64,000 bases of DNA from Sulfitobacter sp. F26169L (GTDB lineage Bacteria; Pseudomonadota; Alphaproteobacteria; Rhodobacterales; Rhodobacteraceae), in the NCBI RefSeq assembly GCF_026410285.1, contig NZ_JAPMLP010000003.1, positions 248,001-312,000 of the forward strand, read 5' to 3'. Shown piece by piece: positions 1-9,023 of this stretch. Within the stretch, counting starts at the first letter, position 1. The number at the start of each line of letters is the position of its first letter. A program made the position numbers and the translations under genes. A model generated the notes under the pieces. The model worked only from the letters and a program-made list of their open reading frames with translations, ran no database searches and had not been told where the DNA came from.

Positions 1-360
1 AAGCCAACCAGCCGGGAACACTTCAAACTCAGCCGGATCGAACGGGCGATTGCTTAAATCGTCGCAGAACGCAGTATAGGTCACAAACTCTGTATGCTGC
101 TCCCACTTGAGGAAATACTTCCCCATCGCTCCGTAATAATGTGTTGCGCCTTGATCGGGTCGGGGCGCGCCGTAATGATCAAGCAGCGTAGCCAGATGCG
201 CCATATCCGCTTGGCGGTCGCGATCCCGCGCAGCACCGTTACCCGCCTGCTTGATCGCCAGAAATGCAACCACTTGTGGTGCTTTGACATTAGGAAACGG
301 ACGGGCATGCAACTCTCCGGTCAGGGCATAGCGCAGAGGATGATCGGCAATTGACGACAA
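1..360 (-). CDS. DUF3422 family protein, N-terminal part
   Basis: The reverse strand is open from a TTG at 360 to the window edge (120 codons). The start is chosen because GGAG lies seven bases upstream of this TTG and no in-frame ATG is near. The product begins MSSIADHPLRYALTGELHARPFP; the ELHARPFP stretch near residue 17 is characteristic of the N-terminus of DUF3422 proteins, which are predicted membrane-anchored proteins of unknown function. Residues 80-120 continue in the family style (KYFLKWEQHTEFVTYTAF). The C-terminus, where the family usually has membrane segments, lies outside the window. The assignment is by motif recognition and no function is claimed. Confidence 0.75.
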   Translation of the reverse strand, partial: MSSIADHPLRYALTGELHARPFPNVKAPQVVAFLAIKQAGNGAARDRDRQADMAHLATLLDHYGAPRPDQGATHYYGAMGKYFLKWEQHTEFVTYTAFCDDLSNRPFDPAEFEVFPAGWL

Positions 361-533
361 ATGATGGCTCCGGTTCGGGGTACTGCCTCCATAGTGGAGC
401 GAGCGAACCAACCCCTCAACGCCTTTTTTCGGAAGTTTGCCACAAGTTTCGGGTACACAGGTATACTGTTCCACCTATCGGAAATTGCATGGGGTACGCG
501 CGGGTCTTACGCGCGAACACTTCGCCCAAAGAA

Positions 534-563
534 AAACGCCCCGCTGTTTCCAGCGGAGCGTTT
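534..563 (-). terminator. intrinsic terminator after pntB
   Basis: AAACGCcCCGCTG and CAGCGGaGCGTTT form a stem around the loop TTTC, and T-rich tracts lie on both sides. In the minus direction it ends in a T run shortly after the pntB stop, so it should end the pntAB transcript. The near symmetry means it could also work in the plus direction. Confidence 0.8.
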
Positions 564-614
564 GTTTTTGTCGCCGGAATTGTCCAAATTCCGTTCCGGT
601 TTTTCCAAAACCGG

Positions 615-2054
615 TCAGTCGATCATCGGCAGTAGCTTATCAAGGGACGCCTTTGCATCGCCGTAGAACATGCGCGTGTTCTCCTTGAAGAACAGCGGGT
701 TTTCGATGCCGGAATATCCCGTGCCCTGCCCGCGCTTGGAGACAAACACCTGCTTGGCTTTCCAACATTCCAGAACCGGCATACCAGCGATGGGGCTGTT
801 TGGATCGTCCTGCGCCGCAGGGTTCACGATATCATTCGAACCGATCACAATCGCCACGTCGGTGGAGGGGAAATCATCGTTGATCTCGTCCATCTCCATA
901 ACGATATCATAGGGTACCTTGGCTTCGGCCAACAGCACGTTCATGTGCCCGGGCAAACGCCCTGCAACGGGGTGAATGGCAAAGCGCACATTCTTGCCCT
1001 TCGCGCGCAGCTTTTTGACCAGCTCGCTCACCGCTGTTTGCGCCTGTGCAACCGCCATACCGTATCCGGGAATGATGATAACGCTGTCCGCTTCATTTAG
1101 CGCTGCGGCCACACCCTCCGCTTCAATTGCGATCTGCTCGCCTTCCACGGCCATCTGCTCCCCTGCGGGGCCACCAAAGCCGCCGAGGATCACAGAGATG
1201 AACGAACGGTTCATCGCCTTACACATGATGTAGGACAGGATCGCACCGGAAGAACCAACCAGCGCACCGACAACAATCAGCAGATCGTTACCGAGGCTGA
1301 AACCGATCGCCGCCGCAGCCCAGCCGGAATAGCTGTTAAGCATGGAGACAACCACCGGCATGTCCGCCCCACCAATTCCCATGATCAGGTGATACCCGAT
1401 AAACAGTGCAGCCAGCATCATAAGGAACAGCGGGAAGAAATCGCCGGTGTTGAAGTACCAGACCAGCGTTATCACAGAAAGCGCTGCCGCTGCGATATTG
1501 AGAAGATGACCGCCGGGCAGCTTTTCCGCTGCCGACGAAACGCGACCGGCCAGTTTGCCATATGCGATAACGGAACCTGTAAATGTAACCGCACCGATGA
1601 ACACCCCGAGGAACAGTTCAACCCGCAGGATGTTGATCTCGACCGCCGATTTCTTGGCAATCAACGCCGCAAACGTCCCCAGTTGTGAAATATCGCCACC
1701 AGCTGCCATCAATCCGCTTACGCGTTTAATTTCGAAGTGCGCAATCACGCCGACGAATACGGCGGCCAGACCCACAAGACTGTGCATGGCTGCAACCAGT
1801 TCAGGCATCTGTGTCATCTGCACGCGGGTCGCCAGTTGGTAGCCGATTGCGCCGCCCCCTGCGATCAGCAGGATCGACAAAAGCCAATACCCCGATCCCG
1901 GACCGATCAGCGTGGCCGCAACGGCCAGCGCCATGCCTACAATGCCATACCATACAGCGCGCTTGGCACTCTCCTGACCGGACAACCCGCCCAGCGAGAG
2001 GATAAAAAGGATTGCTGCGACGACATAGGCCGCTGTTGTGAAACCGTAATCCAT
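615..2054 (-). CDS. pntB: NAD(P) transhydrogenase subunit beta
   Basis: This is the beta subunit of the proton-translocating transhydrogenase, which uses the proton gradient to transfer hydride from NADH to NADP+ at the inner membrane. The 479-residue length is close to the usual size (about 460). The N-terminal half has eight or nine hydrophobic segments. The C-terminal third is the NADP(H)-binding domain III, with [14 protein letters not shown] near residue 325 and [12 protein letters not shown] near residue 405. It lies 13 bases downstream of pntA in the same direction, and a strong terminator follows, so pntA-pntB is a two-gene operon. Confidence 0.97.
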   Translation of the reverse strand: MDYGFTTAAYVVAAILFILSLGGLSGQESAKRAVWYGIVGMALAVAATLIGPGSGYWLLSILLIAGGGAIGYQLATRVQMTQMPELVAAMHSLVGLAAVFVGVIAHFEIKRVSGLMAAGGDISQLGTFAALIAKKSAVEINILRVELFLGVFIGAVTFTGSVIAYGKLAGRVSSAAEKLPGGHLLNIAAAALSVITLVWYFNTGDFFPLFLMMLAALFIGYHLIMGIGGADMPVVVSMLNSYSGWAAAAIGFSLGNDLLIVVGALVGSSGAILSYIMCKAMNRSFISVILGGFGGPAGEQMAVEGEQIAIEAEGVAAALNEADSVIIIPGYGMAVAQAQTAVSELVKKLRAKGKNVRFAIHPVAGRLPGHMNVLLAEAKVPYDIVMEMDEINDDFPSTDVAIVIGSNDIVNPAAQDDPNSPIAGMPVLECWKAKQVFVSKRGQGTGYSGIENPLFFKENTRMFYGDAKASLDKLLPMID

Positions 2055-2067
2055 GTTTCCCGCTCCC

Positions 2068-3642
2068 TTAAGATTTCTGGAACATGGCGAGCATACGCCG
2101 TGTTACGAGGAAGCCACCGAATATGTTGATCCCGCACATAAAGACCGACAAAGCAGCAAGTAAAACCACCAGGAATGAGCCCGAACCGATTTGCATCAGC
2201 GCGCCCAGAATGATGATCGAGGAAATTGCGTTGGTGATCGCCATCAATGGTGTGTGCAGGCTGTGCGCCACACCCCAGATCACCTGGAAACCGATAAATA
2301 CCGACAACACAAACACGATAAAGTGCTGCATAAAGCTGGCCGGCGCGAATAGGCCCACCAGCAGCAACAGCGCGCCGCCAATACCCAGCAACATCACCTG
2401 ATTTTTCGTCTGCGCCTTGAACGCCGCCAACTCGGCAGAGCGTTTTTCATCGGCAGTCAGCTCTTTTACCGCCGGTTTTTTCGGCGCGGCGGCAATCGCG
2501 GCAACTTTGGGAGGTGGTGGCGGAAAGGTTACTTCCTTGGCATGCGTAATCGTTGCACCGCGGATCACATCGTCTTCCATGTCGTGATTGATCACACCGT
2601 CTTTTTCCGGCGTCAGATCAGTTAGCAAATGGCGGATATTGGTCGCATACAAGGTGGAGGCTTGCGTGCCCATCCGGCTGGGGAAATCGGTATAGCCGAT
2701 GATGGTCACACCATTGTCGGTGACAATCTTCTCGTCCGGTACGGTCAGCTTGCAGTTACCGCCCTTTTCCGCTGCCAGATCGACAATCACCGATCCGGGC
2801 TTCATGGCGGCGACCATGTCCTCGGTCCAAAGCTCGGGCGCTTCGCGGTTCGGGATCAACGCAGTCGTAATAACGATGTCAACTTCCGGCGCTAATTCAC
2901 GGAACTTCGCCAACTGCGCCTCACGGAATTCAGGGGAAGAAACAGAAGCATAGCCGCCAGAGGCGGAACCGTCCTGCTGCTCTTCCTCGAAATCCAGATA
3001 CACAAACTCGGCACCCATGCTTTCAACCTGCTCGGCCACTTCGGGCCGCACGTCAAACGCCAACGTAATGGCACCAAGGCTGGTGGATGTCCCGATTGCC
3101 GCCAGTCCGGCCACACCCGCCCCCACAACCAGTACCTTGGCTGGCGGAACCTTACCCGCCGCCGTGATCTGTCCGGTAAAGAAGCGGCCAAAGTTGTTGC
3201 CCGCCTCGATCACCGCACGGTAGCCTGCGATGTTGGCCATGGAGCTTAGCGCGTCCATTTTCTGCGCACGTGAAATCCGCGGGATCATCTCCATCGCGAC
3301 AACAGTGGCGCCTTTCTTGGCAGCCGACTGCATCTTCGCCTCATCCCCAACCGGAGAGAAGAAAGAAATCAGGGTCTGCCCATCGCGCAGACGCTTCATC
3401 TCAGTGTCATCCGGCGCGCGCACTTTGGCAACGATATCTGCCGCTTTCCACAATGCAGCGGCGGTTTTGACAATCTCGACGCCTGCGTCCGCATAGGCCG
3501 CATCGTCAAATCCAGATGCAACTCCTGCTCCGGTTTCTATCAGGCACTCATGCCCCAGTTTTTGCAGTTGAAGCGCACTCTCGGGCGTCATCGCCACGCG
3601 GCGCTCGCCTTCAAATACTTCTTTAGGTGTCCCGATCTTCAC
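2068..3642 (-). CDS. pntA: NAD(P) transhydrogenase subunit alpha
   Basis: This is the alpha subunit, carrying the NAD(H)-binding domain I (residues 1 to about 380) followed by a linker rich in Pro and Ala and three or four membrane helices (about 415-510). The dinucleotide-binding loop reads [14 protein letters not shown] near residue 172. At 524 residues it is the fused, Escherichia coli-type alpha chain, unlike the split PntAA/PntAB of Rhodospirillum rubrum. The start is the ATG at 3642. The upstream gap is shared with a divergent dehydrogenase gene and contains a 21-base palindrome. Confidence 0.97.
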   Translation of the reverse strand: MKIGTPKEVFEGERRVAMTPESALQLQKLGHECLIETGAGVASGFDDAAYADAGVEIVKTAAALWKAADIVAKVRAPDDTEMKRLRDGQTLISFFSPVGDEAKMQSAAKKGATVVAMEMIPRISRAQKMDALSSMANIAGYRAVIEAGNNFGRFFTGQITAAGKVPPAKVLVVGAGVAGLAAIGTSTSLGAITLAFDVRPEVAEQVESMGAEFVYLDFEEEQQDGSASGGYASVSSPEFREAQLAKFRELAPEVDIVITTALIPNREAPELWTEDMVAAMKPGSVIVDLAAEKGGNCKLTVPDEKIVTDNGVTIIGYTDFPSRMGTQASTLYATNIRHLLTDLTPEKDGVINHDMEDDVIRGATITHAKEVTFPPPPPKVAAIAAAPKKPAVKELTADEKRSAELAAFKAQTKNQVMLLGIGGALLLLVGLFAPASFMQHFIVFVLSVFIGFQVIWGVAHSLHTPLMAITNAISSIIILGALMQIGSGSFLVVLLAALSVFMCGINIFGGFLVTRRMLAMFQKS

Positions 3643-3815
3643 TCAAAATCTCCCAAAATTCGATTACTGTGGCGAAACTGGCGTGTCGCAGATGATGCCC
3701 ACCGACCTACCCCGCAGACCCGCGACAAACAAGCGTGGCACAGCCATATTACGCAGTGTTTCGCGAATTTTTCGCAGGTCCGGACGTTTTTTAGGCAATT
3801 CCTTGCTTTTTTAAC

Positions 3816-3836
3816 CGTTGAAATAATATTTCAACG
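3816..3836. promoter_or_regulatory. 21-bp palindrome in the pntA/SDR divergent gap
   Basis: CGTTGAAAT and ATTTCAACG are perfect inverted 9-base arms around AAT. The site lies in the 325-base gap (3643-3967) between two divergent genes, about 175 bases from pntA and 131 from the dehydrogenase. It has no T run that would make it a terminator, so a dimeric regulator site is the simplest reading. Nothing else recognisable was found in the gap except the ribosome binding site of the dehydrogenase. Confidence 0.5.
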
Positions 3837-3967
3837 ACACCACAGGTCAGCGCAACAATGAACCTCGCCGAGAAACAGAATCATCTATTTTGCCGTCACG
3901 TCAGATTACCGCCCTCTATCGCCTGAGGCACCAGCGTCCTAGGCTGGCAAAAACAGGAGAGAGATTC

Positions 3968-4720
3968 ATGACACTGAACGGAAAACACGCACTGGTCACC
4001 GGCGGCGGCACCGGCATCGGGTTTGCCATTGCGCAAATGCTGGTTGAACGCGGCGCACATGTGACCATCACGGGCCGCAGACAGTCTGTGCTGGACGAAG
4101 TTGCAACCGTCGGGATGACACCGATGGCTATGGATGTGCGCGATGAAGACGATGTTGTTGGAAAAATCGCAACCGCTGTCGCAGCCCGTGGGCCGATCCA
4201 GATATGTGTGCCCAACGCAGGTCTGGCCACCGGCAAGGCCGCGCATAAAACCGATATGACATTCTGGCGGGACATGATGGCGACAAATCTCGACGGCGCT
4301 TTTCTGACCATCCGCGAAAGCCTGAAAGGCATGCGCGACACCGATTGGGGCCGCGTAATCGCTGTGTCCTCCATGGCGGGGCTTCGCGGCTTGCCGGGAG
4401 CGGCGTGTTACTCCGCTTCAAAACACGGGATGATCGGCCTGATCCGCTCGCTTTCCGAAGAGTATATGGGCAAGCCCTACACGTTTAACTCTCTGTGTCC
4501 GGGGTATGTGGACACCCCTATCGTTACACGCAACACACAATCCATTTCCGAGCGTGCAGGCATCTCAACCGATGCGGCTCGCGATATGATGGTCAGTGCC
4601 AATCGCCATAACAGGCTGATTACAGTTGATGAAGTCGCCGCAGCTGCTGCTTGGCTTGTTGGCAATGACTCCGGCAGCATCAACGGTCAGAGCATCGAAA
4701 TTGCCGGCGGGATGATGTAG
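3968..4720 (+). CDS. SDR family oxidoreductase
   Basis: This is a 250-residue classical short-chain dehydrogenase/reductase. The cofactor loop TGGGTGIG is at 11-18, NAG at 83-85, and the catalytic set is Ser135, Tyr148 and Lys152 (YSASK). The small residues of the fold and the C-terminal GQSIEIAGG are also typical. The start at 3968 is preferred over an earlier in-frame start because AGGAGA lies just upstream. The substrate cannot be read from the sequence; relatives include 3-hydroxyacyl and 2-hydroxycyclohexanecarboxyl-CoA dehydrogenases. It stands alone, divergent from pntA. Confidence 0.9.
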   Translation: MTLNGKHALVTGGGTGIGFAIAQMLVERGAHVTITGRRQSVLDEVATVGMTPMAMDVRDEDDVVGKIATAVAARGPIQICVPNAGLATGKAAHKTDMTFWRDMMATNLDGAFLTIRESLKGMRDTDWGRVIAVSSMAGLRGLPGAACYSASKHGMIGLIRSLSEEYMGKPYTFNSLCPGYVDTPIVTRNTQSISERAGISTDAARDMMVSANRHNRLITVDEVAAAAAWLVGNDSGSINGQSIEIAGGMM

Positions 4721-4775
4721 CGGCAGATCCCGCCATCATCTGCGCAGGCGTACAGTCGCCTGCGCTCGAAAATCC

Positions 4776-5555
4776 TTAAACCGCGCGCGCCACAGCAGCA
4801 GGCCGCGCACCCGAGGCCCATTCACGCGCTGCCGCGCCAAAAGCTTCGAACAACGGACGCGACACCGGATCGTTTGCCGCCTCATATTCAGGGTGCCATT
4901 GCACCGCGAGTGTGAATCCCGGCGCGCCATCCACATAGATCGCTTCGGGTGTGCCATCTTCCGCGAAACCGTCCACCACAATACGTGGGCCGGCTTTCTT
5001 TATCCCTTGTCCGTGCAATGTGTTGGTCCTCACAACCTCCGATCCCATGACACGGTGAAAAACCCCACCTTTGGTGAACCGTACGTCATGGCGCAACTCG
5101 AACTTTTCTTCGATGGAGCCTTCGGGCGGCATCCGGTGGTTCATCCGTCCCGGCAAATCACGGATTTCGGGGTATAGTGATCCCCCCATCGCAACATTCA
5201 CTTCTTGAAACCCGCGACAGATGCCGAACAAAGGCTGCCCCGTGGCAACACACGCCCGCGTCAGTTCTAACGCCAGCGCATCACGCGCGCGGTCAAAATC
5301 CCCGTGGGCCGGTGTTTCGGTCTCGCCGTATTCTTCAGGATGCACATTGGGCCGCCCGCCGGTAAGCAGAAAACCGTCGCAGCAATCCATCAGCTCCGCG
5401 ACAGACACAAGCGAAGGATCGGAGGGAACGACCAAAGGCATACAGCCCGACACCTCCGCAACCGCCTGGGAATTCATCAATCCACCCGCATGCACACGGT
5501 ACTGATCGTTCAAAAGATAGCTGTTGCCAATAATGCCGATAACCGGTCGACTCAT
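4776..5555 (-). CDS. gamma-glutamyl-gamma-aminobutyrate hydrolase family (peptidase C26)
   Basis: This is a class I glutamine amidotransferase-like hydrolase of the PuuD/C26 family, 259 residues long. The nucleophile elbow GICRGFQE places Cys113 as the catalytic cysteine, and QWHPE provides His221 and Glu223. The TGG stretch near residue 65 is the usual oxyanion region. Family members release glutamate from gamma-glutamyl conjugates, for example in putrescine breakdown. No puu genes are adjacent, so the in vivo substrate is unknown. Confidence 0.88.
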   Translation of the reverse strand: MSRPVIGIIGNSYLLNDQYRVHAGGLMNSQAVAEVSGCMPLVVPSDPSLVSVAELMDCCDGFLLTGGRPNVHPEEYGETETPAHGDFDRARDALALELTRACVATGQPLFGICRGFQEVNVAMGGSLYPEIRDLPGRMNHRMPPEGSIEEKFELRHDVRFTKGGVFHRVMGSEVVRTNTLHGQGIKKAGPRIVVDGFAEDGTPEAIYVDGAPGFTLAVQWHPEYEAANDPVSRPLFEAFGAAAREWASGARPAAVARAV

Positions 5556-5674
5556 ACCCGATAACTCCCGCTCGAAAAATTTTGCGGACAGCCTACAATC
5601 AATCTATAAAAGCCTCAACAGACCATTCGGGGCCGCGCTGTATACAGGCCGACCTCCGATAAGCGCTGTGGGTT

Positions 5675-6100
5675 TTAGACTTCACCAACCAGATTGGCCG
5701 CTTCAATCCCCGCCATTGCGGCGATCGCATCATTGTCGGATGTATCGCCCGTCACTCCAACGGCACCAATGACCGCGCCTTTGGCCGAACGCAGCAAGAC
5801 ACCACCCGGCACGGGGATAACCTGCCCCCCAAACACACCGTTTACAGCAGCCATAAAATAAGGTTGCGCTTCGGCGCGCGCCATCTGCGCCTCGCCCGCC
5901 ATGCCCAGCATAACAGCACCATAAGCCTTGCCATGCGCGATCGCGAAACGCCCCGGCGCTGCACCGTCCTGCCGCTCGAAGGCAATCACATGGCCACCCG
6001 CATCCAGAACCACAGCAGACAATGGCTTCAATTCCATCTCCGCCCCTTTTTCAAAGGCCTTGCGGATCACCGTCCGCGCTTTTCTCAATGATACACTCAT
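5675..6100 (-). CDS. GlcG/HbpS family heme-binding-like protein
   Basis: This is a 141-residue protein of the GlcG/HbpS (DUF336) family. The middle contains VVLDAGGHVIAFERQDGA and a GGQVIPVPGGVLL segment followed by GAVGVTGDTSDND, all typical of the family. GlcG is encoded with glycolate/glyoxylate genes in many bacteria, and here it lies 84 bases downstream of the malate synthase gene glcB on the same strand, which supports a link with C2 metabolism. Its biochemical role is not settled; some relatives bind heme. Confidence 0.85.
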   Translation of the reverse strand: MSVSLRKARTVIRKAFEKGAEMELKPLSAVVLDAGGHVIAFERQDGAAPGRFAIAHGKAYGAVMLGMAGEAQMARAEAQPYFMAAVNGVFGGQVIPVPGGVLLRSAKGAVIGAVGVTGDTSDNDAIAAMAGIEAANLVGEV

Positions 6101-6142
6101 GTCGCTATCCCGTTTCTTTTGGCTAAAAATATCCCGGGAAGT

Positions 6143-6162
6143 CTGAAGGGCTGGCCCTTCAG
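6143..6162. repeat. palindromic element between glcB and glcG-like gene
   Basis: CTGAAGGGC and GCCCTTCAG are perfect 9-base arms with two bases between them. On the minus strand the hairpin is followed by CCCGGGATATTTTTAGCC. Short palindromes next to such a GGGATATTTT string recur in Rhodobacteraceae intergenic regions as far as I recall, so this may be a dispersed repeat or a weak terminator after glcB. Confidence 0.5.
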
Positions 6163-6184
6163 TCCCCCAGTACGATTACAGACA

Positions 6185-8314
6185 TCACCCGGCGGCTTTC
6201 AACTCCAACCGACGTGCATGCAAAACAGGCTCGGTATAGCCTGAAGGCTGCGTTGCCCCCTCAAGCACCAGTTCGCAAGCCGCCTTAAAGGCAATCCCGT
6301 CAAATGCCGGTGCCATCGGTTGATACAACGGATCACCTGCGTTCTGACGGTCGACAACTTCCGCCATCTTGCGCATCCCCGCCATAACCTGATCCTCACT
6401 GACCAACCCGTGATGCAACCAGTTCGCAAGTGCCTGCGCAGAAATGCGGCAAGTAGCGCGGTCTTCCATCAAACCGACATCATTGATGTCCGGCACTTTG
6501 GAGCACCCAACCCCCTGATCGACCCAGCGAACTACGTATCCAAGAATCCCCTGGGCGTTATTTTCGATTTCACGGGTGATTTCCGTATCACTCAGATTGC
6601 GGCCTGCCATGACCGGAATAGTCAGCAGATCGTCCAACGTGCCACGCGCGCCGCCTGCGGCAATCTCGTCCTGACGCGCCATCACATCAATCATGTGGTA
6701 GTGCATTGCGTGCAGAGTGGCCGCTGTCGGGGATGGCACCCATGCACAGGTTGCGCCCGCTTTCGGGTGGCCGATCTTGGCTTCCAGCATCTCACCCATG
6801 AGGTCCGGCATGGCCCACATACCCTTGCCAATCTGCGCCCGTCCTTTCAGACCGCAGGCAAGGCCGATGTCCACATTGCGATCCTCATACGCACTGATCC
6901 AAGCAGAGGATTTCATCTCCCCTTTCGGCACCATCGGTCCCGCCTGCATGGAGGTATGGATTTCGTCGCCTGTGCGATCAAGGAAGCCCGTGTTGATAAA
7001 CGCGACCCGTGATTTCGCGGCGCGAATACACTCGGCAAGGTTGACCGACGTGCGCCGCTCCTCGTCCATAATCCCCAGCTTAACAGTGTTGGCAGGCAGG
7101 CCCAGCACGTTTTCGACATGGCTAAATATCTCGTCGGCAAAGACCACTTCCTCGGGGCCATGCATCTTGGGCTTTACCACATAGACCGATCCGGTGAGGG
7201 AGTTACCGCCCTCGCGCTTCAGATCATGCATCGCGATCAGCGTTGTAACCATCGCATCCATCAGGCCTTCGCCCACTTCCAGACCGTCACGGTCCAACAC
7301 CGCAGGATTGGTCATCAGATGCCCCACATTTCGCACCAGCATCAAGGAGCGCCCTTTGAGGGTCAGCGTGCCACCATCAGGTGCCGTATAGATGCGGTCG
7401 GGGTTCATGCTGCGGGTGACGGTCTTGCCGCCTTTTTCAAAGCTTTCCTCAAGGTCGCCACGCATCAGCCCCAGCCAGTTGGAATAGGCGACAACCTTGT
7501 CTTCCGCATCCACTGCCGCAACGCTGTCTTCGCAATCCATAATGGTGCTCAACGCGGATTCCATCACAACGTCAGCCACATGCGCAGGATCGTTTTTGCC
7601 GATAGCGTGGTCGGCGTCTATCTTGATCTCGACGTGCAGACCGTTATTTTTCAACAGTACCGCTGATGGCGCATCCGCGTCGCCTGTGTAGCCTGCGAAC
7701 TGTTTAGGGTTTCGCAAAGCGGGCACAAGTGCGCCGTCACTTACGCTATATCCGGTTACATCAACGTGACTGCCGGATGCCAGCGGCGCGACATCATCCA
7801 GAAACGCCTTGGCGCGCGCCACAACGCGCGCGCCACGCGCTTCGTCGTAACCGCCCCCCCCAGGCAGATCGCCCAGCGCATCCGTGCCATAAAACGCATC
7901 ATACAAAGACCCCCAGCGCGCGTTCGCTGCATTCAGCGCAAACCGTGCGTTGGTAATCGGAACCACAAGCTGTGGTCCGGGCGTTGTAGCGATTTCAGCA
8001 TCGACATTGGCAGTATCAATCTCGAACGGCGCGCCTTCGGGCACCAGATATCCGATTTCTTTGAGGAACGCAGTGTAGGCCAGCGCATCATGCTCCTGAC
8101 CCTGACGCGCGCGATGCCATTCGTCTATCTGGCGCTGGATTTCGCTGCGCTTTTCCAACAATGCGCGATTCTGCGGGCCTTTTTGGTGAACCAGCTCCGA
8201 AAAGCCTTTCCAGAAGGTATCCGCAGAAACATCCAGACCATTCAGCGCTTTATCTTCAATGAAATCTGCCAGTTGCTTATCAACTTGCAAGCCGTTGCGA
8301 TCAACTCTTTTCAT
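6185..8314 (-). CDS. glcB: malate synthase G
   Basis: This enzyme condenses glyoxylate and acetyl-CoA to malate in the glyoxylate/glycolate route and acts in the cytosol. The protein is 709 residues from the ATG at 8314, close to the 723 of E. coli GlcB. That start is chosen over one 19 codons upstream because GGAGGGA lies directly before it. Recognisable G-form stretches include [11 protein letters not shown] near residue 280, GHLMTNPAV near 325 and the late [12 protein letters not shown] segment. A GlcG-like gene follows on the same strand. No isocitrate lyase is in the window. Confidence 0.96.
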   Translation of the reverse strand: MKRVDRNGLQVDKQLADFIEDKALNGLDVSADTFWKGFSELVHQKGPQNRALLEKRSEIQRQIDEWHRARQGQEHDALAYTAFLKEIGYLVPEGAPFEIDTANVDAEIATTPGPQLVVPITNARFALNAANARWGSLYDAFYGTDALGDLPGGGGYDEARGARVVARAKAFLDDVAPLASGSHVDVTGYSVSDGALVPALRNPKQFAGYTGDADAPSAVLLKNNGLHVEIKIDADHAIGKNDPAHVADVVMESALSTIMDCEDSVAAVDAEDKVVAYSNWLGLMRGDLEESFEKGGKTVTRSMNPDRIYTAPDGGTLTLKGRSLMLVRNVGHLMTNPAVLDRDGLEVGEGLMDAMVTTLIAMHDLKREGGNSLTGSVYVVKPKMHGPEEVVFADEIFSHVENVLGLPANTVKLGIMDEERRTSVNLAECIRAAKSRVAFINTGFLDRTGDEIHTSMQAGPMVPKGEMKSSAWISAYEDRNVDIGLACGLKGRAQIGKGMWAMPDLMGEMLEAKIGHPKAGATCAWVPSPTAATLHAMHYHMIDVMARQDEIAAGGARGTLDDLLTIPVMAGRNLSDTEITREIENNAQGILGYVVRWVDQGVGCSKVPDINDVGLMEDRATCRISAQALANWLHHGLVSEDQVMAGMRKMAEVVDRQNAGDPLYQPMAPAFDGIAFKAACELVLEGATQPSGYTEPVLHARRLELKAAG

Positions 8315-8343
8315 GATGTGTCCCTCCGTGCGCTGCACATAAG

Positions 8344-8357
8344 TTTCCGATAGGAAA
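8344..8357. promoter_or_regulatory. dyad just upstream of glcB
   Basis: TTTCC-GATA-GGAAA is a short perfect dyad 30 bases upstream of the glcB start codon, a plausible operator position. Apart from this dyad and the terminator at 8634-8654, the 365-base stretch 8315-8679 holds nothing I can support; an open frame across it on the minus strand has no ribosome binding site and no recognisable protein. Confidence 0.3.
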
Positions 8358-8633
8358 GTTAGTTTCTGCAAGGGATAATCCCAACAGGCCCGTCTCGCAA
8401 GCAGGATTAAGGATCGCTTTGGCGCGCGCGGCTTTTCCGGCTACCGGCCTGCACGTCCGTTTCGCTCCCTTTTGCACCGCTGCGAACAATACCGGACCTC
8501 GTCCCAGACCGCCGCCCACTTCTTGCGCCAAGTGAACGGCCTGCCGCAAGTGGCACATATTTTCTGGGCTAAATCCGACTTCTTGGTATGCTTTGACATG
8601 TGCAAAAACTAGGCCTTTGCCGGACAGAAAAAA

Positions 8634-8654
8634 GGGCATCTTAGAAGGATGCCC
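8634..8654 (-). terminator. intrinsic terminator of the small membrane protein gene
   Basis: GGGCATC and GATGCCC form a 7-bp stem around TTAGAAG; on the minus strand the stem is followed directly by a run of six T residues. It lies 26 bases beyond the stop of the 82-residue gene. Confidence 0.85.
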
Positions 8655-8679
8655 TGATAAGCTTGTAAGATTGACCGGT

Positions 8680-8928
8680 TTAATCTGTTGCAGTCGGTGT
8701 CGCGCTGCTGTTTGTTCCCGGCTCGTAAGTGTCTGTAGCCGGTGCGGTGGTTGTCGGCCCTGTTGCGTCCGAGTCGGTTGCGTCATCATCTCCGGTCGAA
8801 GTGATCAGACTGAACCCCACAATGCCGAGGAAAATCAATACGACGATCAACATCGCACCTTTCACACTCCAAAGCGACGGACGGTGGCGTTTCTCTTGTT
8901 TGTTGATATTTGTGTCGGGTGCAGACAT
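8680..8928 (-). CDS. small single-pass membrane protein, unknown function
   Basis: This encodes an 82-residue protein with a basic N-terminus (KQEKRHRPSLWSVK), one membrane helix (about residues 25-45, AMLIVVLIFLGIVGFSLI) and a low-complexity Asp/Thr/Ala-rich tail. The reading is supported by AAGGAG placed eight bases before the ATG and by a dedicated terminator downstream. The topology predicts the acidic tail in the periplasm. I do not recognise a family. It is transcribed divergently from pepN. Confidence 0.75.
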   Translation of the reverse strand: MSAPDTNINKQEKRHRPSLWSVKGAMLIVVLIFLGIVGFSLITSTGDDDATDSDATGPTTTAPATDTYEPGTNSSATPTATD

Positions 8929-9023
8929 GGTCTGTTCTCCTTATTCGCTGCTCCTGCCTTGCAGGCAGGGTGTTGCAGACTTAACGTGCCACCTGACAAA
9001 TTGTTCCAGCAAAAGGCTTCCAG

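Noticed and set aside
8301-8789. Open frame of 162 codons upstream of glcB on the minus strand
   Set aside because: It runs through a terminator and the end of the small membrane gene, its composition is not protein-like and no start site is evident.
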